Below, in pieces: positions 36,064-43,454 of a stretch of DNA of 64,000 bases. The DNA is from Streptomyces sp. GS7 (GTDB taxonomy: Bacteria > Actinomycetota > Actinomycetes > Streptomycetales > Streptomycetaceae): the NCBI RefSeq assembly GCF_009834125.1, contig NZ_CP047146.1, forward strand, positions 4,767,501 to 4,831,500. Reading direction: 5' to 3'. Each line of letters opens with the position of its first letter. The stretch's first letter is position 1. The notes under the pieces were generated by a model. It did not search any database and was not told the origin of the DNA. It was given only the letters and a program-made list of their open reading frames with translations. The translations under genes and the position numbers were made by a program.

Positions 36064-36639
36064 TCACTCCCCCGATTCCGGGTTCTTCCGCCGGTTGGCA
36101 TTGAAGCGCGCTTTCTTCTGACGATTCCCGCACGTGTTCATGTCGCACCATTTGCGGGTGCGACTTTGACTGGTGTCGAAGAAGGCGGCTTGGCAGGTTG
36201 GTGAGGCACACAAGGCCAATTTTCCGTCTCGTTCGCCCGCGATGATGCTGATCGCGTCGGCGGCGATCACGCTGAGGGCATCTTCCACGCAGGAAGCCGA
36301 GCTGAGCCGCCATCGCCGCTTGCCCTCGGGCGTCAGGACAGCCGCGGCCCGACCCTGAGCGCTGCAGTCATTGATGACTTGGACAGCAGATGCGGGGAGA
36401 GCGTCCTGGATCGCGGCCGCTGTCGCGGCGGCGTGAATCGACTCCCGCAGTTCCCGAGCGAGGTCGAGCTGGGCAGCGGTGCAGGAGTCCACGGCGAGGC
36501 CGTTCACTGCCAGCCAGTCGACGAGTCGGTTCGGCGTGGGAATGCGCTCCACGGCGTTGCCATGACGCTCCGACAGAGTGCCCGTGAAGCTGGTCGCCAG
36601 CACATTGCCGAGGCGGAAGTCAGGGAACGCAGCACGCAT
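36064..36639 (-). CDS. CGNR zinc-finger (ABATE domain) regulator
   Basis: A 191-residue protein with an N-terminal ABATE domain (about 1-130, with LARELRESIHAAATA) and a C-terminal CGNR finger: CASPTC, then WCDMNTCGNRQKKARFNA. These proteins are probable DNA-binding regulators. It is divergent from the epoxide hydrolase gene with about 100 bp between them, and its ribosome site lies inside one copy of an 18 bp repeat, which suggests autoregulation and control of the hydrolase. The gene lies within a cassette flanked by pieces of an ISL3 transposase. Confidence 0.85.
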   Translation of the reverse strand: MRAAFPDFRLGNVLATSFTGTLSERHGNAVERIPTPNRLVDWLAVNGLAVDSCTAAQLDLARELRESIHAAATAAAIQDALPASAVQVINDCSAQGRAAAVLTPEGKRRWRLSSASCVEDALSVIAADAISIIAGERDGKLALCASPTCQAAFFDTSQSRTRKWCDMNTCGNRQKKARFNANRRKNPESGE

Positions 36640-36640
36640 G

Positions 36641-36742
36641 GAACCACCTTAGCCGGTTGCAGCGTGGCTCGGAGAACTGCTAGAACCGCCTTAGCCGGTT
36701 CGCGATGGATCGTGGCCGGTTCCACGATGGTCAGGAGGTCTC
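36641..36742. promoter_or_regulatory. Divergent operator region with two 18 bp direct repeats and one inverted repeat
   Basis: GAACCACCTTAGCCGGTT (36641-36658) and GAACCGCCTTAGCCGGTT (36683-36700) differ by one base and are 42 bp apart, about four helical turns. A further element, ATCGTGG-CCGGTT-CCACGAT (36709-36728), has perfect 7 bp arms around the same CCGGTT core. AGGAGG for the hydrolase gene follows at 36732-36737. The layout strongly suggests a regulator binding the CCGGTT-containing sites, most simply the CGNR protein. Confidence 0.7.
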
Positions 36743-37915
36743 ATGCCCCGTCTCACCAGCGACGTGCAAGCATTCGAAGCCCACGCAGCTGACGCTGACC
36801 TCGACGATCTGCGCGCGCGACTAGCCGCGGCGCGACTGCCGGAGGCCGAGACGGTCCATCGCGCCGCGCCCGACCCTCAACGATGGGAACAGGGCGTTCC
36901 TCTGGCCGACCTCGTCGATGTCGTGAACTACTGGCGCACCGGGTACAACTGGCGGTCGTTCGAAGAGCGCCTCAACCGTATCGGCCAGTTCCGCACGACC
37001 ATTGATGATCTGGGAATCCACTTCCTGCACCGCCGATCCGCGCGCGCAGACGCCACTCCTCTGATCTTGACGCACGGCTGGCCAGGCAGCATTGCCGAGT
37101 TCATCGATGCAGTAGACGAGCTGGCAGATCCGAAAGAGGGAGACGCGCCGGCGTTCCACGTCGTGGTTCCATCGCTACCAGGCTTTGGTTACAGCGACAA
37201 GCCGGCCACCACCGGGTGGGGAACCGAAAAGATCGCGGCCGCCTGGGTGGAACTGATGGGAAGGCTCGGCTACAGCAAGTTCGCAGCCCACGGCGGCGAC
37301 TGGGGAGGCAATATCACCACGGTTCTCGGCGGCAGGTTCCCGGCGCACGTTCTCGGCATCCACACAACGTTCGCGGAGGGACCGCCCGGGTTGACAACGG
37401 ACGGGCTGACGGCGGTCGAGCGCAAGTGGACCGAGGAAACCCGCGATTTCTGGCGCCACCGCGCGGCGTACGCGAAGCAGCAGGCGACCCGACCGCAGAC
37501 CATCGGCTACTCCCTCGTCGACTCACCGGTCGGGCTTCTTGCCTGGATCCTCGACAAGTTCGCCGAGTGGACAGATACCGATGACAGCCCGTTCGAGACG
37601 ATTTCCAGAGACCGCGTTCTTGACGACGTCACCCTGTACTGGCTGACGCGGACCGGCGCATCGGCGGCCCGCATTTACTACGAAAGCCACAACTCGCTCG
37701 ACCCCGAACTTCGGGTCGACGTCCCGTCAGCAATCACTATGTATCCCCGCGACATCGAGAAGTATCCGCGCCCCTGGGCACAGGAGCGGTACCGACAGAT
37801 CGTCCGATGGAGGGAGCCCGAAATCGGGGGGCATTTCCCGTCGCTGGAGGTTCCCGAGTATTTCGTCAAAGATCTGCAAGAGGGCCTCGCGGCAGTGCTG
37901 GCCGCTCATCGGTGA
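36743..37915 (+). CDS. Epoxide hydrolase (EHN-type N-terminal domain, alpha/beta hydrolase)
   Basis: A 390-residue protein with the EHN domain (about 1-100, with YWRTGYNWRSFEERLN) before the alpha/beta-hydrolase core. The HGWPGS oxyanion motif, nucleophile Asp186 in GGDWGG and His364 in GGHFPSLE are all present, as is the GFGYSDKP loop. Family members open epoxides by a two-step mechanism through a covalent aspartyl ester. AGGAGG precedes the ATG. It is divergent from the CGNR regulator and shares a repeat-rich operator region with it. Substrate unknown. Confidence 0.92.
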   Translation: MPRLTSDVQAFEAHAADADLDDLRARLAAARLPEAETVHRAAPDPQRWEQGVPLADLVDVVNYWRTGYNWRSFEERLNRIGQFRTTIDDLGIHFLHRRSARADATPLILTHGWPGSIAEFIDAVDELADPKEGDAPAFHVVVPSLPGFGYSDKPATTGWGTEKIAAAWVELMGRLGYSKFAAHGGDWGGNITTVLGGRFPAHVLGIHTTFAEGPPGLTTDGLTAVERKWTEETRDFWRHRAAYAKQQATRPQTIGYSLVDSPVGLLAWILDKFAEWTDTDDSPFETISRDRVLDDVTLYWLTRTGASAARIYYESHNSLDPELRVDVPSAITMYPRDIEKYPRPWAQERYRQIVRWREPEIGGHFPSLEVPEYFVKDLQEGLAAVLAAHR

Positions 37916-37928
37916 ACGCGGCCGGGTG

Positions 37929-38039
37929 CCGGCACTCGATCACCGCCTGATCCGGCTCAAGGCGTTGTCCGACGGCTTCCGGACCGAGTTCATCGAGTCG
38001 GCAGATCGTGGTCGGACAGGGCGCGGCGAAGATGGCATC
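37929..38039 (-). pseudogene. N-terminal fragment of an ISL3-type transposase
   Basis: The leftward frame reads DAIFAAPCPTTICRLDELGP, then EAVGQRLEPDQAVIECR. This resembles the start of ISL3-family transposases (ICxLDELGLxVVGQRLEPDRAVxACR), before the cysteine-rich finger. It ends 13 bp after the epoxide hydrolase stop. The next part of such a protein is found 2.1 kb away at 35610-35810 in the same orientation. Confidence 0.55.
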
Positions 38040-38263
38040 GGCCGCAGCCCAGCCCACCTGGTACGCCGGCAAGGCCCGTGCGATCGCCAAGCGACGGCGG
38101 ATGGGTTGCACGGGTAGCCGTCAATCGGCCCCGGTGAGTGGTGAGCAGGGACATGGTGGCGCGAACGCCACTGTGCCTCATCCGTGCCCCCGGTCTGGTC
38201 GGGAACGGTGGGCAAGGGCGCAGGTACGCAGGACGGAGGCGTATCGGTGCCGGAGTCGAGTCG

Positions 38264-39172
38264 TCACGCCTGTGACCGTCGCAGCAGTGACACCAGCAAC
38301 CCGACGAACTGTGTTGCCGCCCACGGCAGTCGACGGCCGAGCATCGTCTGCACCTGGGCCTCGCGACCGCGGAAGACCGGGTGGTCGAGCGGTACGTAGA
38401 CGACGCCTTCGGCCGCCGGGTCCGGGTGCAGGTCGCCCAGGTCTCCGACGAGCGCGATGCCACCGCCGGAGCGGACGAACTCGTACTTCGAGGCCATGGC
38501 GTCGCAGACCAGCGCCGGCCGGACGGCCAGTCCCTCCAGTTGTACGCCGATGTCGAAGAGGTCGCGCTGGGTGGTTCCGGCCGGGGCCATGGCGAGGGGA
38601 TGCGCGCACAGCTCGGCCAGGCCGACCCGCTCGCGGTCGGCGAGTTCGTGTCCGGGCGGCACGATGGCGGCCATCGGCACCACGACGGCGCACTCCACCC
38701 GTACGTCGTGCTGCGGGCCCATCGCGTACGTGACGGCGATGTCGGCGATGCCCTCGGCCACGCGGCGGGTCGCCTCTTGGTGGGGTACGCGGTCGAGCCT
38801 GAACGTCACGTCCGCGTGGTCGCGCCGGAAGGTCGCCATGGCACGGGGGACGAGGCGGCGTGCGAAACCTTCCGAGCAGGCAACGGTGACGTTGCGGACG
38901 TCGGCGCCGCTGCCGGTGCGCAGCTCGGTGACGAGCGCGGAGGACTCGGCCTCGCTGCGGCGGACGTGGGCCAGCAGCCGCGACCCGGCATCGGTCAGGG
39001 TCATCCCGCGCGGATGCCGGACGAACAGGGGGACGCCGATCCCGGATTCGAGCTTGGCGATCTGCCTGCTGATCGCCGAGGGGGCGACCCGCAGCCGCTG
39101 GGCGGCCTCACTCACCGCCCCTGTCCGGGCGACTTCGAGAAAGTACGCCAGGCTCACCGGCATGAGCTGCAT
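38264..39172 (-). CDS. LysR family transcriptional regulator
   Basis: A 302-residue LysR protein. The N-terminal winged helix has AYFLEVARTGAVSEAAQRLR, then VAPSAISRQIAKLE, then the effector domain begins near residue 90. ATG 39172 has GGAGG five bases upstream; an ATG at 39199 is less well supported. It is divergent from the M20 peptidase and MHS transporter genes with about 170 bp between, the usual place for a LysR operator, so it should control them in response to the transported substrate. Confidence 0.92.
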   Translation of the reverse strand: MQLMPVSLAYFLEVARTGAVSEAAQRLRVAPSAISRQIAKLESGIGVPLFVRHPRGMTLTDAGSRLLAHVRRSEAESSALVTELRTGSGADVRNVTVACSEGFARRLVPRAMATFRRDHADVTFRLDRVPHQEATRRVAEGIADIAVTYAMGPQHDVRVECAVVVPMAAIVPPGHELADRERVGLAELCAHPLAMAPAGTTQRDLFDIGVQLEGLAVRPALVCDAMASKYEFVRSGGGIALVGDLGDLHPDPAAEGVVYVPLDHPVFRGREAQVQTMLGRRLPWAATQFVGLLVSLLRRSQA

Positions 39173-39339
39173 CGGACCTCCGTGGGGCGAGCGTGCCACC
39201 GACGCATCGGTTTGCCGAGATTAGAACGCGACCGCGCGCAAACGGCAATAGTCAGGCGGCTGGAAACCGTCCTACGCTGCTGAGCCAACCCCGCACAGGC
39301 ACGTGCCGCCGCATCTGCGCGACTTGTAGGAGTAGCCCT

Positions 39340-40800
39340 GTGATTTCCGAGAATCTGGTCCAGCAGGCCGAAGATTACGTCGACTCGGGGGCGTTCTTCG
39401 CCGACCTGAGCGCGATGGTCCGCTACCCGACGGAGAGCGCCCGCCCCGGAGGCTACATTGCTGTCAAGGCATACCTCGACGAGGTTCTCGTACCCGCGTT
39501 GCACGGCCTCGGGTGCTCCGTGGTCGCGTACCCGAACCCGGACTCCTCCGGCGGCCCGTTCCTCGTCGGCACCCGCGTCGAGTCCCCCGAGTTCCCCACC
39601 CTGCTCTGCTACGGCCACGCCGACGTGGTGGACGGTCACGCCGGCCGGTGGAGCGAGGGCCGCGACCCGTGGACCCTGACCGCCGACGGCGACCGGTGGT
39701 ACGGCCGTGGGGCGGCCGACAACAAGGGGCAGCACCTGGTCAACCTCGCGGCGCTGCGGCTGCTGCTGGCCGAGCAGGGATCACTCGGCTTCAACCTGAC
39801 CTTCCTGTTCGAGACCGGCGAGGAGGTCGGCTCGCCGGGCCTGGCCGACTTCGCCGCCACGCACCGCGAACAGCTGCGGGCCGACGTCCTGGTCGCCTCG
39901 GACGGGCCGCGCCTGGACGCGGCGACGCCGACGCTGTTCCTCGGGGCGCGCGGCGGCGTCAGGCTCCTGCTCGATGTCGACCTGCGCCCCGAGTCGTACC
40001 ATTCCGGCAACTGGGGCGGCATCCTGCGCAACCCCGCCACCACCCTGGCCGGTGCCATCGCGAGCCTGGTCGACGGCCACGGCCGCCTCCAGGTCCCCGC
40101 GCTGCTGCCGCCCCCGATTCCGGCCCCCGTACGCGAGGCGCTGGCCGGCGTCACGGTCGCCGGCAACCCCGGCGACCCCGCCCCGGACGAGGGGTGGGGC
40201 GCGCCCGGCCTGACCGCCGCCGAGCGGCTCTACGGCTGGAACACCCTTGAGGTCCTGTCGCTCGGCTCAGCCGACATCGACCACCCGGTCAACGCGATCC
40301 CCGGCCGGGCCCGCGCCGTCCTGCAGCTGCGGTACGTCGCCGGCACCGACGTGAGCCGGATACGGGAGATCGTCGCCGAGCACCTGGCCGCCCGCGGCTA
40401 CCCGATGGTGGACGTGACCGTCCGCAGCAGCTTCCCCGCCAGCCGTACGCCGTTGGACGACCCGTGGGTGGACTGGGCCAGGACGGCGCTGGAGCAGGTC
40501 ACCGGCAAGGCCGTCGCCGTCCTGCCCAACATCGGCGGCTCGCTGCCCAACCACGTCTTCACCGACATCCTCGGCCTGCCCACTCTGTGGCTGCCGCACT
40601 CCTACCCCGGCTGCCTCCAGCACGCACCCGACGAGCACCTGCTCGGCACGATCGCCCGCGAGGGCCTCGTGCTGGCCACCGCGCTCTTCCACTCCCTCGG
40701 CCATCCCTCGGCCGAGCACCCGCTCCCCGCCCGTGCCGAAACCCACCGACCGCGCGCCGTCCGCGCCGGCGCCGACGCCCCGTTCTCCGCCCGCGACTGA
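39340..40800 (+). CDS. M20 family metallopeptidase/amidohydrolase
   Basis: A 486-residue M20 enzyme. Metal ligands appear in CYGHADVVDG (His93, Asp95) and GRGAADNKG, the catalytic Glu in FETGEEVGS and another ligand in VASDGPR. A dimerisation lid domain occupies about residues 210-330. Family members hydrolyse dipeptides or N-acyl amino acids using two zinc ions. GTG 39340 is chosen because TAGGAG lies seven bases upstream; the in-frame extension upstream has no ribosome site. A Pro/Arg/Ala-rich tail follows the catalytic domain. It forms a probable operon with the MHS transporter under the LysR regulator. Confidence 0.88.
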   Translation: MISENLVQQAEDYVDSGAFFADLSAMVRYPTESARPGGYIAVKAYLDEVLVPALHGLGCSVVAYPNPDSSGGPFLVGTRVESPEFPTLLCYGHADVVDGHAGRWSEGRDPWTLTADGDRWYGRGAADNKGQHLVNLAALRLLLAEQGSLGFNLTFLFETGEEVGSPGLADFAATHREQLRADVLVASDGPRLDAATPTLFLGARGGVRLLLDVDLRPESYHSGNWGGILRNPATTLAGAIASLVDGHGRLQVPALLPPPIPAPVREALAGVTVAGNPGDPAPDEGWGAPGLTAAERLYGWNTLEVLSLGSADIDHPVNAIPGRARAVLQLRYVAGTDVSRIREIVAEHLAARGYPMVDVTVRSSFPASRTPLDDPWVDWARTALEQVTGKAVAVLPNIGGSLPNHVFTDILGLPTLWLPHSYPGCLQHAPDEHLLGTIAREGLVLATALFHSLGHPSAEHPLPARAETHRPRAVRAGADAPFSARD

Positions 40801-40900
40801 GCAGACCACCGACTCCCCCACACCTGCTCGGCCGACTTCCCGCCACCCATGCCCCGTTCGGCCTGACGACGCAGCCGAGCGCACGCCGGAAGGATCCGCC

Positions 40901-42220
40901 ATGACCGGAGTCTCCCCGCACCCCGCCCGGCCGGGGACATCCCCGGCCGCACCCCCGAGACGGCCGTCGGCCACGCGCGCGATAGCGGCGGCGACCATCG
41001 GCAACGCCCTCGAATTCTTCGACCTCGCCCTGTACGCCCTGATGGCGACGTACATCGGCAGGAACTTCTTCCCCGATGCCGACCCGGGCGTCCAACTCGT
41101 CCAGACCTACGCGGTGTTCGGCGTGACCTACCTGGTCCGCCCGATCGGCGGCCTGCTGCTCGGCGCGTACGCCGACCGACAGGGGCGCAAGAAGGCGCTG
41201 ATGCTGTCGATCCGGCTGATGGTCCTCGGCACCCTGCTGATGGCGTTCATGCCCGGCTACCCGACGCTCGGGGTCGCCGCGCCGCTGGGCATCGTGCTCG
41301 CCCGGCTCATCCAGGGTTTCGCGGCCGGCGGTGAGTTCGGCGCCGCCACCTCCTTCCTGGTCGAGCAGAACAACCAGCGCAAGGGCTTCTTCGGCAGCTT
41401 CCAGTTCGCCGGCCAGGGGCTCGCCACCCTCATCGCCTCCGGGTTCGCCGCGGCCCTGACCACGACGCTGTCCGACGCCCAGATGACGGCCTGGGGCTGG
41501 CGGGTTCCGTTCGCCTTCGGGCTGCTGGTCGGCCCGGTCGGCTACCTCGTACGCCGCTACGTCGAGGAGTCGCCCGCGATGGCGCGGACACCGGCGGCAC
41601 GGAACGGCGGGAAGGCGCCTTCGCCGATCCGCTCGGTCTTCCGCCACCACTGGGGCGGCCTGCTGATCGCCGGCGGAGCGCTGGTGGTCTCCACCGCGCT
41701 CAACTACGCCCTTCAGTACATGCCCGCCTTCGCCATCAGGGAACTCGGCCTGGACAAGTCGCTGTCCTTCACCGCCCTGCTCGTCACCGGCGTCGTCCTC
41801 ACCTTCGGCACCCCGGTGGTCGGCCTGCTCGCCGACCGCTTCGGCCGGCTCAGGATCATGGTCCCCGCCGCGGCCCTGATCGGACTGAGCGCCGTCCCAC
41901 TGTTCTTCTGGATCACCAAGGCACCGTCCTTCCTGTCCCTCGTGCTCTGCATGACGGTCCTCGGCCTGCTGAAGGCGACGTACTTCGGCGCGCTGCCGTC
42001 GGTGATGTCCGACGCCTTCCCCGTCGAAGCCCGCGCCACCGGGCTCGCGTTCAGTTACAACGCCACCACTGCCCTCTTCGGCGGCTTCACCCCCACCATC
42101 GCCGCGACACTGGTCACCGCGACCGGCTCCCAGATCTCCCCGAGCTACTACCTGCTGGCCGTCTCAGCCCTGAGCATCGCCGCCCTTGTCAGCGGATCCC
42201 GCATCCGCGGCATCCGCTGA
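40901..42220 (+). CDS. MFS transporter, metabolite:H+ symporter (MHS) type
   Basis: A 439-residue transporter with 12 predicted membrane segments. The MHS signature GNALEFFDLALYALMATYIG, then NFFP, is clear, and the loop between helices 2 and 3 has GAYADRQGRKKAL. A second half with LLADRFGRLRIM shows the internal repeat. MHS proteins import carboxylates and zwitterions with protons. ATG 40901 follows GGAAGG. It lies about 100 bp after the M20 gene, so uptake of the peptidase substrate is likely. Confidence 0.92.
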   Translation: MTGVSPHPARPGTSPAAPPRRPSATRAIAAATIGNALEFFDLALYALMATYIGRNFFPDADPGVQLVQTYAVFGVTYLVRPIGGLLLGAYADRQGRKKALMLSIRLMVLGTLLMAFMPGYPTLGVAAPLGIVLARLIQGFAAGGEFGAATSFLVEQNNQRKGFFGSFQFAGQGLATLIASGFAAALTTTLSDAQMTAWGWRVPFAFGLLVGPVGYLVRRYVEESPAMARTPAARNGGKAPSPIRSVFRHHWGGLLIAGGALVVSTALNYALQYMPAFAIRELGLDKSLSFTALLVTGVVLTFGTPVVGLLADRFGRLRIMVPAAALIGLSAVPLFFWITKAPSFLSLVLCMTVLGLLKATYFGALPSVMSDAFPVEARATGLAFSYNATTALFGGFTPTIAATLVTATGSQISPSYYLLAVSALSIAALVSGSRIRGIR

Positions 42221-42270
42221 CAAGGGCGTACGAAGGCGACTCGGTGTGGACCTACAAGTGGTGACCACCT

Positions 42271-42304
42271 GGTGTCTCTCCCGGCTGAAGCCGGGAGAGA
42301 CACC
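42271..42304. terminator. Strong bidirectional terminator
   Basis: GGTGTCTCTCCCGGC and GCCGGGAGAGACACC form a perfect 15 bp stem with a TGAA loop. It lies between the convergent MHS transporter and the secreted 324-residue gene and should serve both. Confidence 0.92.
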
Positions 42305-42312
42305 GACCCCTG

Positions 42313-43287
42313 CTATCCCCGACGCTTGACGAACGTCATCGGAACCGAATTGCCGGGCGCCTGGATCAGGACACGGGCCGGGATGAGGACCAGCTTCTGC
42401 TTCTCTTTGCCGCTGCCGTCGACGAAGTCGAGCTTGTAGACGATGTACCCGAGGTACCTACCGCCGTTGGCGCGCCCCTCGACCCACCCGGACACGCCGT
42501 CCGGGACGTCATAGGTGTTGTTCTGCTCGGTCATGGTCGTCCACTTGTTGGTGGTCGTGGTCGACTCGCTGTAGGTGAAGTTCAGCTCCGTGCCGGCCTT
42601 GCCGCCGCCCGGCCCGCCGGGAGTCGTCAATTCCGAGCTGACCTTGCCGCCGACGGACCAGCCACTGGTCTGGCTGGTGTCCTGGCCGACCGTGGCCTGG
42701 GTCTTGTAGGAGAACTGCGCCTTGCCCATCACCGCCGCCGACGTCTGCATGGTGGGGTACTTCGTGTCGAGGACGCCGACGAAGCCGCAAGGCATCGGCT
42801 TGCCGTCGGGGTTGTGACTGGGCTGGCCGCACACCGACTTGGCGTCCCAGTTGCCCAGCCACGGCTCCTTGTCGTCGCTGCTGCTCTTGCGGATGTCGGG
42901 ACCCTCGGTGGTGATGGACGGACCGCCCTCGGTCGGTGCGGACCGTGCGAGGGCGAATCCACTGCCCAGCTTGGACGGGACGTCCTTCAGCGCCTGGTCG
43001 TGCGGGTAGACCTTCTCGACGTCGTCGAGCTTGACCTGCTGCGAGTCCAGACCGTTGACGGGGTAGCCCTTGACGGCTTCCTTCTGGTTCAGGGGCGCGC
43101 TCTGGCCGAGGAAGTTGATGACTTCCTGTTCGGTCTTGAAGTAGGTGTTGCCGGCCTCGGCGTGGGCAGGGGTGGACGAGCCGACCAGCGATATGCCGGT
43201 GAGCATGGTGGTGGCGAGTGCGGCCGCTGTCAGAGCACTCCTCCGTCGGCCTCGACCAGCAGGGGTGGTGCACGGTGTGGTTGACAC
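42313..43287 (-). CDS. Secreted aerolysin/ETX-MTX2-like candidate
   Basis: A 324-residue protein starting with GTG behind AAGGAG. The signal peptide has RGRRR, a hydrophobic core and a likely cut after TPAHA at residue 43. The mature part has a cysteine pair (VCGQPSHNPDGKPMPCGF), then alternating Ser/Thr segments (TQATVGQDTSQTSGWSVGGK and NFTYSESTTTTNKWTTMTEQ), followed by VSGWVEGRANGGRYLGYIVY. This order (polar head, Ser/Thr-rich amphipathic stem, GW and GxYxG near the end) resembles ETX/MTX2-type beta-pore-forming proteins. The fold is inferred from pattern. It is on the same strand as the ABC operon but 168 bp beyond it. Confidence 0.75.
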   Translation of the reverse strand: MSTTPCTTPAGRGRRRSALTAAALATTMLTGISLVGSSTPAHAEAGNTYFKTEQEVINFLGQSAPLNQKEAVKGYPVNGLDSQQVKLDDVEKVYPHDQALKDVPSKLGSGFALARSAPTEGGPSITTEGPDIRKSSSDDKEPWLGNWDAKSVCGQPSHNPDGKPMPCGFVGVLDTKYPTMQTSAAVMGKAQFSYKTQATVGQDTSQTSGWSVGGKVSSELTTPGGPGGGKAGTELNFTYSESTTTTNKWTTMTEQNNTYDVPDGVSGWVEGRANGGRYLGYIVYKLDFVDGSGKEKQKLVLIPARVLIQAPGNSVPMTFVKRRG

Positions 43288-43454
43288 GTGAATCTCCTTG
43301 ACCTGTCGGGAACTTGCTCGGAACTTCTCGGGCGTCGGCCGACGATCGGCCGCGCCGCTCTTCAGATGGCTTGTGAGGGTGGTGAGGGCGTGCGCCGAGG
43401 CCGGTCCCCCGGCCACCAGGCGCACGGGCGGGGTGCGTCCCCGGGCTGAAGGGC

